Positions 46,573 to 55,404 of a DNA stretch of 64,000 bases are shown here, one piece after another. The DNA is from Comamonas terrae (lineage in GTDB: Bacteria; Pseudomonadota; Gammaproteobacteria; Burkholderiales; Burkholderiaceae_C), in the NCBI RefSeq assembly GCF_001544075.1, contig NZ_BCNT01000004.1, positions 124,001 through 188,000 of the forward strand, written 5' to 3'. Below the pieces are notes generated by a model, which was not told where the DNA came from, did not search any database, and saw only the letters and a program-made list of their open reading frames with translations. Position numbers and translations under genes: made by a program. The number at the start of each line of letters is the position of its first letter. The stretch's first letter is position 1.

Positions 46573-47883
46573 TCAGGGCCGGATCTGCGGCAGGTCGCCG
46601 CTGGCCAGGCGCACTTCCCATTCGGCGTCCAGCATGTCCTTGACCAGCTCCAGGTGCTCGAGGCGGTGCTCGGTGATGGAGCCCAGGGCATCGATCAACT
46701 CCAGGATGCTGCCCTTGCCCAGCTGGTAGGCGTCCTGCGCCATCTGGTGCAGCGGCGCGATCTGCGCCAGCCCTTCCTTTTCGTAGTCCTGCACGGCATT
46801 GCGGCGCAGGGCCAGCTGCTGCATGGCGCGCTGCAGCTCGCCCTGGGCGGCCAGCACGGCGGCATCGCGGCGCAGCTCGGCCTGGTCGGCCTCCACCTTG
46901 GCGCGGTCGATATGACCCTGGCGGCGGTCGAACAGCGGGATCTCCACGTTCACGCCGATCTGGTTGTAGCTGCCGTCGAAGCTGTTGCGGATGCGGGCAA
47001 TGCCCACCGTGGGCGTGGGCAGGGCCTCGCGCTGCTCCAGCGCGATCCTGTGCCGCGCCTGGTCCAGTTCGGCCTGGGCCGCGCGCACGCTGGGCAGGCG
47101 CTGCTGCGCCATGTCCCACAGGCGGTCGTAGCGCGGCTGCATGGTTTCGGCCGTGGCCTGCAGGCTGCCCGCCGCACGTGCCGGCCACTGCGGCAGCGCG
47201 GCAATGGCCGAGACCTTGGCCATGGCGTCGACCAGCTCGGCCTGGGCCTTGCTGACCTGCATGGACATCTGGGCCTGCTGCAGGTTCAGGCGCGCGCCAT
47301 CGTAGCGGCTGCGCGTGCCGGCCTCGATCTGGCCCTTGACGATGCGGCCGGCCTTGTTGAGTTCATCCTGAGCGCCCTGCCAGACCTTGAGGCGCTGCTG
47401 GGCGATCAGCAGCTCGTTGAACGCATGGGCGGCATCGCTCAGCGTGGTGGCCGTGGCCACGTCCGCATTGGCGGCCGCGGCGATCTCTCCCCTGCGTGCG
47501 TTTTCGATGCGCATGCCGCGCTGGCCGAAGATGGGCAGCGGCTGCTCTATGCCCCATTCCTTCTCGTCGCGCTTGTGGCTGTAGTGCACCGAGGGATTCG
47601 GAAAAGCCGCGGCCGTGCGGCTGTCGGCCTTGGCCAGGCCGATCTGCAGGCGCTCCGCCGCCAGGTTGGGCTGGTTCTGCACCACCAGGCGCAGGTATTC
47701 CTCCAGCGTCACCGGCTGCACGGGCGCCGCCACGGGCTTGGTAGGCGCAGGCTGCACGGCAGGGGTGGCGGGCGCTGCAGTCTGGGCCTGGGCCCAGGCC
47801 TGTCCGCAACCCAGCGCGGCGGCCAGCGCGGCGGCCAGCACCGGCGCAGCGGCCGGCCGCTTATTCATCTTGCGCGCGTTCAT
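46573..47883 (-). CDS. CzcC-type outer-membrane efflux protein
   Basis: A 436-residue protein with a signal peptide (to about residue 31, CGQAWAQAQ) and two TolC/OEP repeats rich in heptad helices (LDQARHRIALEQREALPTP, AELRRDAAVLAAQGELQRA). It forms the outer-membrane duct of the RND pump encoded upstream. The chosen ATG 47883 has AGGAAG upstream and overlaps the czcA-like stop by 23 bases. An ATG at 47868 is also possible. Confidence 0.88.
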   Translation of the reverse strand: MNARKMNKRPAAAPVLAAALAAALGCGQAWAQAQTAAPATPAVQPAPTKPVAAPVQPVTLEEYLRLVVQNQPNLAAERLQIGLAKADSRTAAAFPNPSVHYSHKRDEKEWGIEQPLPIFGQRGMRIENARRGEIAAAANADVATATTLSDAAHAFNELLIAQQRLKVWQGAQDELNKAGRIVKGQIEAGTRSRYDGARLNLQQAQMSMQVSKAQAELVDAMAKVSAIAALPQWPARAAGSLQATAETMQPRYDRLWDMAQQRLPSVRAAQAELDQARHRIALEQREALPTPTVGIARIRNSFDGSYNQIGVNVEIPLFDRRQGHIDRAKVEADQAELRRDAAVLAAQGELQRAMQQLALRRNAVQDYEKEGLAQIAPLHQMAQDAYQLGKGSILELIDALGSITEHRLEHLELVKDMLDAEWEVRLASGDLPQIRP

Positions 47884-50800
47884 CACGTTCTTCCTGCGTC
47901 AACATATTCTTGGGGCCCATCAGGGCATACAGCACGGGCAGCAGCACCAGGGCCACCAGCGGCAGCACCACCATGCCGCCCACGATCACCGAGGCAAAGG
48001 GCTTTTGCGTCTCGCTGCCCACGCCCGTGGACAGCGCCATGGGCAGCAGGCCCAGCAGCGCCAGCAGCGCCACCAGCAGGATGGAGCGCATGCGCTCGGC
48101 CGTGCCCGCAATCAGGGCCTCCATGAGCGGCATGCCCTGGCGGCGCAGTTCCTCCACCGCCGAGATCACCAGCAGGCCTGCCAGCGCCACCTGGCCCAGC
48201 AGCGCGATGAAGCCGATGGCGGCGCTGATGGACAGCTCGATCTGCGCCAGGTGCAGGGCCGCGATGCCGCCCACCATGGCGAACGGCGCGCATAGCAGGA
48301 TGATGCCGGCGCTGCGCGCCTGCCCCAGCGCGCCGAACAGCAGCGCATAGACGATGAGCAGCGACAGCGGCACCACCACCTTCAGGCGCGCGGCGGCGCG
48401 CTGCTGGTTCTCCCACTCTCCGCCCCAGACGGCCTGGTAGCCCTCGGGCAGCTGCACATTGGCCTTGAAGGTGGCCAGCGTGTCCTTGACCACGGAGCCG
48501 ATGTCGCGCCCTTCCACGTTGAACTTGAGCGCCATGTAGCGCGCATTGCCCTCGCGGAAGATGGAGGAGTTGCCGATCTTGATGCTGACCGTGCCCACGG
48601 AATGCAGGGGGACGGAGCCGCCGTCGGGCAATGGAATGGCGATGTTGCGAATGCGCTCCTCGTCCATGCGGTCCACATAGGGCAGCCGCACGCGCACGGG
48701 CACGGGGAATTCGCCCTCCCACAGCGTGGTGGCCACGTTGCCGGCCAGGGCGACGCCCAGGCTCTTCTGCGCGGTTTCCATGGCGATGCCCTGGCGCGCC
48801 AGGGCCTGGCGGTCGAACTCCACATGCACCTGGGGTGCGGGCGCATCGCGGTACAGGCCGAGGTCGACCACGCCGTCGATCTTGCCGACCAGGCTCACGG
48901 TTTGCTCAAGGATGGCGCGCAGCTTGGGTATCTCGGGGCCGAACACCTTGAGCACCACCTGGCCGCGCGCGCCGGAAGTGGATTCCTCCACGCTGTCGCG
49001 GATGGGCTGGGCGAAGTTGAAGGCCACGCCGGGAATCTCGCTCAGGGTGGCGCGCATCTGCTCGATCAGCGCGGGCTTGTCCAGGCCCTTGCGCCATTCG
49101 CCATGGGGCTTGAGGCGCACCAGCACCTTGGCCAGGTTCAGGGTCTCGTTGTCCGTGCCGGATTCGGGGCGGCCCTGCTCGGTGGTGACCGAGATCACCT
49201 CGGGGAAGACCTTGAGGCGCAAGCGCACGTCGCGCAGCACTTCCTGGCCCTTTTCCAGCGAGATGGAAGCCGGCATCTGCACCAGCACATAGGCATCACC
49301 CTCGTCGAGCTCGGGCAGGAATTCCGTGCCCAGCCACTTGGCGGAAACGCCCGCGACCAGCAGCACGGCGGTGAAGGCCGCGATCACCGCGAAGCGCTTC
49401 CGGCCCGCGCCCAACACGCCGGCGATCCAGTGCTGGTAGCCATGCTCGGCGCGTTCGAAGACCTTGGGCTCCTCCACCATCACATGCTTAGGTTTGAGGA
49501 ACAGCGCACACAGCGCCGGCACCAGGCCCATGGCAAAGACCAGCGCGCCCAGCAGCGCAAAGCTGTAGGTCATGGCCAGCGGACGGAAGATGCGGCCCTC
49601 GATGCTCTGCAGCGAGAACACCGGGATCAGCGCCGCGATCACGATGGCCATGGCGAACAACGTGGGCTTGGCCACGGCCACGGCCGAGTCCACGATGATG
49701 TGGCGCATGTCGTTGGCCGTCTGTGGCCGGCGATGGCGCGCGTTGCGGATGATGTTCTCGGCCAGCACCACGGCGCCGTCCACCATGATGCCGAAGTCGA
49801 TGGCGCCCATGGAGATCAGGTTGGCCGGCATGCCCAGCCAGTGCAGGCCGATGAAGGCCACCAGCAGCGACAGCGGGATCACCGTGGCCACGATCAGCGA
49901 GCCGCGCAGGCTGCGCAGGAACAGCCACAGCAGGCCCACGATCAGGGTGGCGCCGAACAGCAGGTTGTGCTGCACGGTCTTGAGCGTATGGCCCACGAGG
50001 TCGGAGCGGTCATAGTTGGTGACCATCTTCATGCCGTCGGGCAGGCCGCCGCTGTTGAGCTGCTCGACCTTGGCATGGATGTTGTCCAGCACCACGGAGG
50101 GGTTCTCGCCGCGCTTGAGCAGCACGATGCCCTGCACCACGTCGTCATGCTCGTCCATGCCCACCGAGCCCTGGCGCGGCGTGTGCGACTGCACCACGCG
50201 CGCCACGTCGCCGATGGTCACGGGCGCCTTGCCGCGCATGGCCACCACCACTTCCTGCATCTCCTGCGGAGTGCGCAGCAGGCCGATGCCGCGGATGATG
50301 AGCGACTGCTCGCCGCGGCGCATCAGGCCACCGCCCACGTTGCGGTTGGACTTGGCCAGCGCCTCGCTCACATCGTCCAGCGACAGGCCCAGGCGGTAGA
50401 GTTTTTCAGGGTCGACCTCGACATGGAATTCCTTGACGAAGCCGCCGATGCTCACCACGTCGGCCACGCCCTGCACCTGCTTGAGCACGCGCACCACGCG
50501 CCATTCCTGCTCGGTGCGCAGCTGCGCCAGCGTGTGCTTGTCGCTTTGCAGGCGGTAGTAGAAGATCTTGCCTAGCGGCGTGTAGTCGGGCGCCATCTCG
50601 GGCGTAACGCCATCGGGCAGGTCGGCCTGCGGCAGGCGCTGGGCGACCAATGCGCGCGCCGTGAAGCTCTGGGCCTCGTCGTTGAAGACGAGGTTGATCA
50701 TGGACAGGCCGAAATAGCTTTCCGAACGCAGCGAGACCAGCCCCGGCGTGCCGTTGAGCTCGCGCTCCAGCGGCTGGGTGATCTGGCGCTCCACCTCCTC

Positions 50801-50974
50801 GGGCGCCAGGCCCGGCGCCTGGGCAATCACACCCACCTGCACGTTGGTCACGTCAGGATAGGCTTCGATGGCGGTTTGCAGGTACGAATAGATGCCGTAC
50901 AGCGCAATGGCCAGGGTGGCGCAAAGAGCCACCAGGCGCCTGTGCACGACAAACGCAATGAATGAACGCAGCAT
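47861..50974 (-). CDS. CzcA-type heavy-metal efflux RND transporter
   Basis: A 1037-residue HME-RND proton antiporter. The transmembrane motif AIDFGIMVDGAVVLAEN (DFGxxxDG) marks the divalent-cation (Zn/Co/Cd/Ni) group rather than the Cu/Ag (CusA) group. Two large periplasmic loops follow the first and seventh helices. It takes metal from the periplasm or cytoplasm and passes it to the outer-membrane duct. The order czcB-czcA-czcC-regulator-kinase on one strand indicates one operon or two coupled units. Confidence 0.93.
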   Translation of the reverse strand: MLRSFIAFVVHRRLVALCATLAIALYGIYSYLQTAIEAYPDVTNVQVGVIAQAPGLAPEEVERQITQPLERELNGTPGLVSLRSESYFGLSMINLVFNDEAQSFTARALVAQRLPQADLPDGVTPEMAPDYTPLGKIFYYRLQSDKHTLAQLRTEQEWRVVRVLKQVQGVADVVSIGGFVKEFHVEVDPEKLYRLGLSLDDVSEALAKSNRNVGGGLMRRGEQSLIIRGIGLLRTPQEMQEVVVAMRGKAPVTIGDVARVVQSHTPRQGSVGMDEHDDVVQGIVLLKRGENPSVVLDNIHAKVEQLNSGGLPDGMKMVTNYDRSDLVGHTLKTVQHNLLFGATLIVGLLWLFLRSLRGSLIVATVIPLSLLVAFIGLHWLGMPANLISMGAIDFGIMVDGAVVLAENIIRNARHRRPQTANDMRHIIVDSAVAVAKPTLFAMAIVIAALIPVFSLQSIEGRIFRPLAMTYSFALLGALVFAMGLVPALCALFLKPKHVMVEEPKVFERAEHGYQHWIAGVLGAGRKRFAVIAAFTAVLLVAGVSAKWLGTEFLPELDEGDAYVLVQMPASISLEKGQEVLRDVRLRLKVFPEVISVTTEQGRPESGTDNETLNLAKVLVRLKPHGEWRKGLDKPALIEQMRATLSEIPGVAFNFAQPIRDSVEESTSGARGQVVLKVFGPEIPKLRAILEQTVSLVGKIDGVVDLGLYRDAPAPQVHVEFDRQALARQGIAMETAQKSLGVALAGNVATTLWEGEFPVPVRVRLPYVDRMDEERIRNIAIPLPDGGSVPLHSVGTVSIKIGNSSIFREGNARYMALKFNVEGRDIGSVVKDTLATFKANVQLPEGYQAVWGGEWENQQRAAARLKVVVPLSLLIVYALLFGALGQARSAGIILLCAPFAMVGGIAALHLAQIELSISAAIGFIALLGQVALAGLLVISAVEELRRQGMPLMEALIAGTAERMRSILLVALLALLGLLPMALSTGVGSETQKPFASVIVGGMVVLPLVALVLLPVLYALMGPKNMLTQEERDERAQDE

Positions 50975-50995
50975 GGCTATGGACTCCCGCTGCGC

Positions 50996-52150
50996 TTAAA
51001 GCAGCTGGCTGGCAGCACCGTCCAGCAGCAGGCCGCCACGCACCACGATCTTCTCGCCTACCTTGAGGCCCGAGATCACCGGCACCATGCCGCGCGCCGG
51101 GCGGCCCAGGGTCACGGTGCGCGCCTCGAACTGGTTGTTCTCGCGCTGCACGAAGACCACGCTGCGGCTTTCGTCCTTGATCAGCACGGCCGTGACGGGA
51201 ATCAGCATCTCCTGCTGGTTGGACAGCTGCACGCCCACGCGCGCCTGCATGCCGGGGCGCAGAGCCGGATTCTGCTCGGCCAGCTCCACGATCACCGCGG
51301 CACGGCGCGACTCCTTGTCCAGCGTGGCGCCCAGATGGCGCACCGTGCCCTTGAGCGGGCGCGGTAGCTGGGGAATCTCCACCTGCACGGGACTGCCCAG
51401 GCGGATGCCGGGCAGGTCGCTTTCGAACACTTCGGCCACGATGTTCATGGCCTGCGGATCGCCCACCATGAACAGCGCGGTGCTGGGTTCCACCGCATCC
51501 CCCACGACGGCCTTGCGCTCGGCGACGATGCCGGCGCGCGGCGCGCGCAGCACGATGCGGTCGCCCTCGCCCGGGCCCAGCAGCGCCGCCGTGCCCTGGG
51601 CGCGCGAGAGCTCCTGCGAAGTCTCGCGCAGCTTGGCCTGGGCGGCCCGCAGATCCACCTCGACGCCCACGCCCTTGTCCACCATGTTCTGGTGGCGCTG
51701 AGCCTCCACCGCGGCCACGTCATGGGCCGTGCGGGCCGCTGCCACCTCGTAGCGGGCACGCAGGGCATCGGGGCTGACCAGGGTGGCCAGCACATCGCCG
51801 GCCTTGACCATGTCGCCCACATGCGCGCTCACATTGACCACGCGCGCCGACACCGGCACCGATACGGAAGCCACACGGTCCTCCACGAAGGCCACATGCG
51901 CAGGCGCCCAGGCCATCTGCACGCCCTGCGGGTCGGCCACGGGCGCGATCTCCAGCATCTTCAGGGACTCGGGCTTGAGCTGCACCATCCCCTTGGGCAG
52001 CTGGGCCACCGGCTTGCCCGGCTCGCCGGCATCCTTGGCGGCCTTGGAGTCATTGCAGCCGGCCAGCAGAACGGAAACGGCCAGGGCCACGCTGCCCAAC
52101 CACACAGGTATATGCGCAGTCTTGGACAGCACCGCGATTCTTTGCTTCAT
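50996..52150 (-). CDS. CzcB-type periplasmic adaptor, lipoprotein
   Basis: A 384-residue membrane-fusion protein. VALAVSVLLAGCNDS (residues 19-33) contains a lipobox (LAGC), so the mature protein should be lipid-anchored in the inner membrane. It then has the barrel-sandwich/lipoyl (SVPVSARVVNVSAHVGDMVKAG), a helical hairpin and a beta-barrel domain (LRPGMQARVGV). It couples the RND pump to the outer-membrane protein. It is first in the efflux operon; a possible operator lies 195 bp upstream. Confidence 0.9.
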   Translation of the reverse strand: MKQRIAVLSKTAHIPVWLGSVALAVSVLLAGCNDSKAAKDAGEPGKPVAQLPKGMVQLKPESLKMLEIAPVADPQGVQMAWAPAHVAFVEDRVASVSVPVSARVVNVSAHVGDMVKAGDVLATLVSPDALRARYEVAAARTAHDVAAVEAQRHQNMVDKGVGVEVDLRAAQAKLRETSQELSRAQGTAALLGPGEGDRIVLRAPRAGIVAERKAVVGDAVEPSTALFMVGDPQAMNIVAEVFESDLPGIRLGSPVQVEIPQLPRPLKGTVRHLGATLDKESRRAAVIVELAEQNPALRPGMQARVGVQLSNQQEMLIPVTAVLIKDESRSVVFVQRENNQFEARTVTLGRPARGMVPVISGLKVGEKIVVRGGLLLDGAASQLL

Positions 52151-52344
52151 CTTTCACCCTCACACACACGGCTTGCGCAACCCAGGCTCAAGCAAGACGC
52201 TCGCGCTTCGGAACGCCCCTGGGCACATTCCCTGTTTGCGCAAGCCCCAAAACATCCAGGCGGGAGCGAAAAACGGCCTCGCCGTCGACTCCTGCGACGG
52301 GGCCATGCTAGGAAAGAGCCCTGGCTGCAGGGGTGACGCATTGA

Positions 52345-52358
52345 TTACCGTTTGGTAA
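52345..52358. promoter_or_regulatory. TTACC-N4-GGTAA dyad upstream of the efflux operon
   Basis: A perfect 5-bp inverted repeat with a GTTT centre, in the czcB-dinG divergent gap and on the czc side. It may be an operator for the efflux operon's response regulator; this is inferred from position only. Confidence 0.35.
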
Positions 52359-52426
52359 GGATTGCCGGCCAAGCATGTACCGCGGCCGCGCATCCCTTTC
52401 GCTCTGGCGCACGAACGGCAAACATC

Positions 52427-52446
52427 AACTGTATGAAATGACAGTT
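52427..52446. promoter_or_regulatory. LexA-box-like palindrome
   Basis: AACTGTATGAAATGACAGTT keeps CTGT-N8-ACAG and has perfect AACTGT/ACAGTT arms. This fits the betaproteobacterial SOS box. It lies 277 bp before the czcB start and 793 bp before dinG, far from either for direct repression. Confidence 0.5.
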
Positions 52447-52765
52447 GCCTGCCTTCAGCTTCCACTCAATCGTAATTTTTCATACAAAACCGTTCCAGAC
52501 CCGCTTCCTGACCACTTTTGGGACGGTTTGAGCGAGCCTTGCGCTTCATCCAAAAAATTCAATAAAAATCGCATTTTTTCTATTCATAGCAACAGAAGTT
52601 AGCTATAAATAAGATAGCAATCAAAAATTGAAAATATGGCAGCTAGCACATTTCCAGGCATGAATTGGGCTTGTCCCAGGATCAGGGGCACCCATGTCCC
52701 GCCTTCATGCCATATGAGCGCATGCAGAAAAGTGCATATCGGAAAAATGCAAGAAATGACAACCC

Positions 52766-53056
52766 TGTGGATAAATCTGCGGCTTCTTGCTTCATGATCC
52801 ATCCAACCAACTAAAGACACTTATTCACAGGCTTGGGCATCATCTTCACCCAACAAAAAAAATCGGCAACACCAAAATCCAAAGATTCACAAATAAATAA
52901 CAACCACCTGAAGAATCCATCAACAAACATGTGCACAGACTTGCGCACAACATCCAAACACATCAAGGCAGAGCGGATCATGTGGATAAGCACCACAGCA
53001 TGCTGCCCTGGCCATCCACAATTACAATGAACAACTCCTTGGGATCTGGTGGATAA
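52766..53056. other. AT-rich DnaA-box cluster upstream of dinG
   Basis: Three boxes match TTATNCACA exactly: TGTGGATAA at 52766-52774, TTATTCACA at 52821-52829 and TGTGGATAA at 52981-52989. One more at 53048-53056 (GGTGGATAA) differs at one base. The surrounding 52430-53220 is strikingly AT-rich compared with the window. No convincing gene is seen in 52151-53238. It may be part of an origin region, or a DnaA-binding regulatory or titration site. Confidence 0.6.
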
Positions 53057-53238
53057 CATACAGGCAGCCGAACGCTTGCAGACAAGATAGGACGGTACTT
53101 TGTAGCTTGTAAAAAATGTGAACGACCAGTTTTGTAAGCTGTATTTCATAAGAAAAGCAGCTTATTTGATACATATCCCTGTACGAATATTTATAAAACG
53201 CAGTCGCTCAGCGTCCTTGCGTGCCGAAAAACGCTGAA

Positions 53239-55404
53239 ATGCATGAAAAAAAGTGGGCTCAGGATGCCCTGAATTCCTTTGATGCGGTGGTCGGAGCCAT
53301 GCCGGGGTTCCGCAATCGCGAAGGACAGCGAAAAATGGCGGCCCGGGTCGCCCAGACCCTGAGCCAGGCCCAGCTCGGAAAAGTGGATGAAGGCGATCCC
53401 GAACCCCGGCGTTCCATTGCCGTCGTGCAGGCCGGCACCGGCGTGGGCAAATCGCTGGCGTACAGCATTCCGGCCATCAGCATGGCCTTGTCGCGTGGTA
53501 CCCGGGTGCTGATTTCCACGGCCACCGTGGCCCTGCAGGAGCAGCTGGTCAACAAGGATCTGCCCGCCCTGGCCCAGCAGCTCGACCAGCCCTTCAAGTT
53601 CGCCTTGGCCAAGGGCCGGGGCCGCTTCGTCTGCAAGCTCAAGCTGGAGCGCCTGGCCAGCACCGGCGAAGCCCAGGACGAGATGGACGACCTGTTCGGC
53701 GAGGAAGAGGCACAGGCCCGCATGGCCCGCCCCCGCCACGAACTGGAGGCCCGCATCCAGTTCTACAGATCCATGGCCGATGCCCTCGCCACCCAGGCCT
53801 GGAACGGCGACCGCGACATGCTGGAAACGCCGCCCGAAGCCGAGGCCTGGAGTCCCGTGGCCGCGGAATCGGCCTCGTGCACGGGCAAGCACTGCCCGGC
53901 ATTCAGCCAATGCGTCTACTACGAGCGCCGCAAGGACCTTGTGGCCGCCCAGGTCATCGTGGCCAACCACGATCTGCTGCTGTCGTCCCTGGGCTCCAAG
54001 CTGCTGCCGGAGCTGGACAACTGCCTTCTGGTGCTCGATGAAGCCCATCACCTGCCCTCCACGGCCCTGGACCAGTTCGCGGGCGAAATGGACCTGAGCC
54101 GCCTCACCTGGATCGACAAGCTGGCCAGCCGCGCCCTGCGCGTGAACACGGTAGCCGAGGTGGAGGAACTGGCCGACGTGCCCCAACATGCCGGCCAGCT
54201 GCGCCAGCAGCTGCAGGAACTGGCCCGCCTGGTGATGGCGCACTATGGGGACGCCCTGAAGTCCCAGAAGGACAGTTACGGCCCGGCCCGCGTGCGCGTT
54301 CCGCGCGGCGTGCTGCCCGAGGACCTGCTGGAGCCCCTGGGCCTGATCGCCCACCATGCGGACCGCTTCCTGGACGCTCTGCGCGCGGTGTCCAAGGCGC
54401 TGAGAGCCGAAATCAAGGACAAGCCCGAAGAATCCCGCAGGCTTTCCACCATCTATGCACAGGTTGGCGCACTGGCGCCCCGGCTGGAATCCATCTTCGA
54501 CACCACGCAGTTGCTGCTGCAGCAAGCTCCTGAAGATGACGACAGAAAAACCATCCCCAACGCAAAATGGTTCACGTTGGAGACAGATGGCGAGTACATA
54601 GTGGTCAAGGCCCATGCCAGCCCGATACAGCCCGGAGCCACCCTGCGCCAGCATCTGTGGTCGCAGGTGCGCGGTGCGGTGCTGACATCGGCCACACTGA
54701 CCAGCTGTGGACAATTCGACTTCTTCCTGCGCGAGTCCGGCCTGGCCAGCGATGCCTCGGTGACCACGCTGGAGGTCCCCAGCCCCTTCGACTATGCCCG
54801 CCAAGGCACTCTGGTGGCCCGCGAGACGGCCGCAGACCCGCGAGAAGCCGCCCGCTTCACCGAAGAGATGGTCGAGGCTCTATTGACCGATCTGAGCCGC
54901 GTACAGGCGGGTGCGCTGGTCTTGTTTACCTCCAGGGAGCAGATGCGCCAGGCGGTGGATGCCTTGTCCACCGCCATGCGCTCGCAGGTGCTGGTGCAGA
55001 CCGCCCTGCCCCGCCCCACGCTGCTGGCCCGCCACCGCGACGCCGTCGCGCTCGGGGAGCCTTCCATCATCTTTGGCATGCAGTCCTTTGGCGAAGGCCT
55101 GGACCTGCCCGGGGCGCTGTGCGAATCCCTGTTCATCACCAAGCTGCCGTTCGCCCCGCCCGACGATCCCGTGGGCGAAGCACGGGCCGAGTGGCTGCGC
55201 AGCAGCGGCCGCAACCCCTTCAACGAGCTGGTGGTGCCCGCCACTGCCATACGGCTGGCCCAGTGGGTGGGACGCGCCATACGCACGGAGGAAGACCGTG
55301 CCCATGTCTACTGCTATGACCGACGCCTGGTGGCCACCAGCTACGGCCAGCAGCTGATCAAGGGCCTGCCGCCCTTCACCCTTCAGCGCCAGGCCGTGCG
55401 CTAA
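53239..55404 (+). CDS. dinG: DinG-family ATP-dependent DNA helicase
   Basis: A 721-residue superfamily 2 XPD-type helicase: AGTGVGKSLAYS (Walker A), LDEAHHL (DEAH), and late motifs FGMQSFGEGLDLPG and QWVGRAIRTEEDRAH. Four Cys (CKLKLERL, then CTGKHCPAFSQC) should bind a [4Fe-4S] cluster. Such helicases unwind 5'-3', resolving R-loops and damage-related structures. ATG 53239 (MHEKKWAQDAL) is preferred; a GTG at 53221 is in frame. The gene lies between two AT-rich non-coding blocks with DnaA boxes. Confidence 0.92.
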   Translation: MHEKKWAQDALNSFDAVVGAMPGFRNREGQRKMAARVAQTLSQAQLGKVDEGDPEPRRSIAVVQAGTGVGKSLAYSIPAISMALSRGTRVLISTATVALQEQLVNKDLPALAQQLDQPFKFALAKGRGRFVCKLKLERLASTGEAQDEMDDLFGEEEAQARMARPRHELEARIQFYRSMADALATQAWNGDRDMLETPPEAEAWSPVAAESASCTGKHCPAFSQCVYYERRKDLVAAQVIVANHDLLLSSLGSKLLPELDNCLLVLDEAHHLPSTALDQFAGEMDLSRLTWIDKLASRALRVNTVAEVEELADVPQHAGQLRQQLQELARLVMAHYGDALKSQKDSYGPARVRVPRGVLPEDLLEPLGLIAHHADRFLDALRAVSKALRAEIKDKPEESRRLSTIYAQVGALAPRLESIFDTTQLLLQQAPEDDDRKTIPNAKWFTLETDGEYIVVKAHASPIQPGATLRQHLWSQVRGAVLTSATLTSCGQFDFFLRESGLASDASVTTLEVPSPFDYARQGTLVARETAADPREAARFTEEMVEALLTDLSRVQAGALVLFTSREQMRQAVDALSTAMRSQVLVQTALPRPTLLARHRDAVALGEPSIIFGMQSFGEGLDLPGALCESLFITKLPFAPPDDPVGEARAEWLRSSGRNPFNELVVPATAIRLAQWVGRAIRTEEDRAHVYCYDRRLVATSYGQQLIKGLPPFTLQRQAVR

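Noticed and set aside
47861-50974. Copper/silver (CusA) assignment for the RND pump
   Set aside because: The helix-4 motif DFGxxxDG belongs to the divalent-cation group, not to the CusA type.
52375-52602. 75-codon plus frame in the czcB-dinG gap
   Set aside because: No ribosome-binding site, no motif, and it spans hairpins and an AT-rich tract; better read as non-coding.
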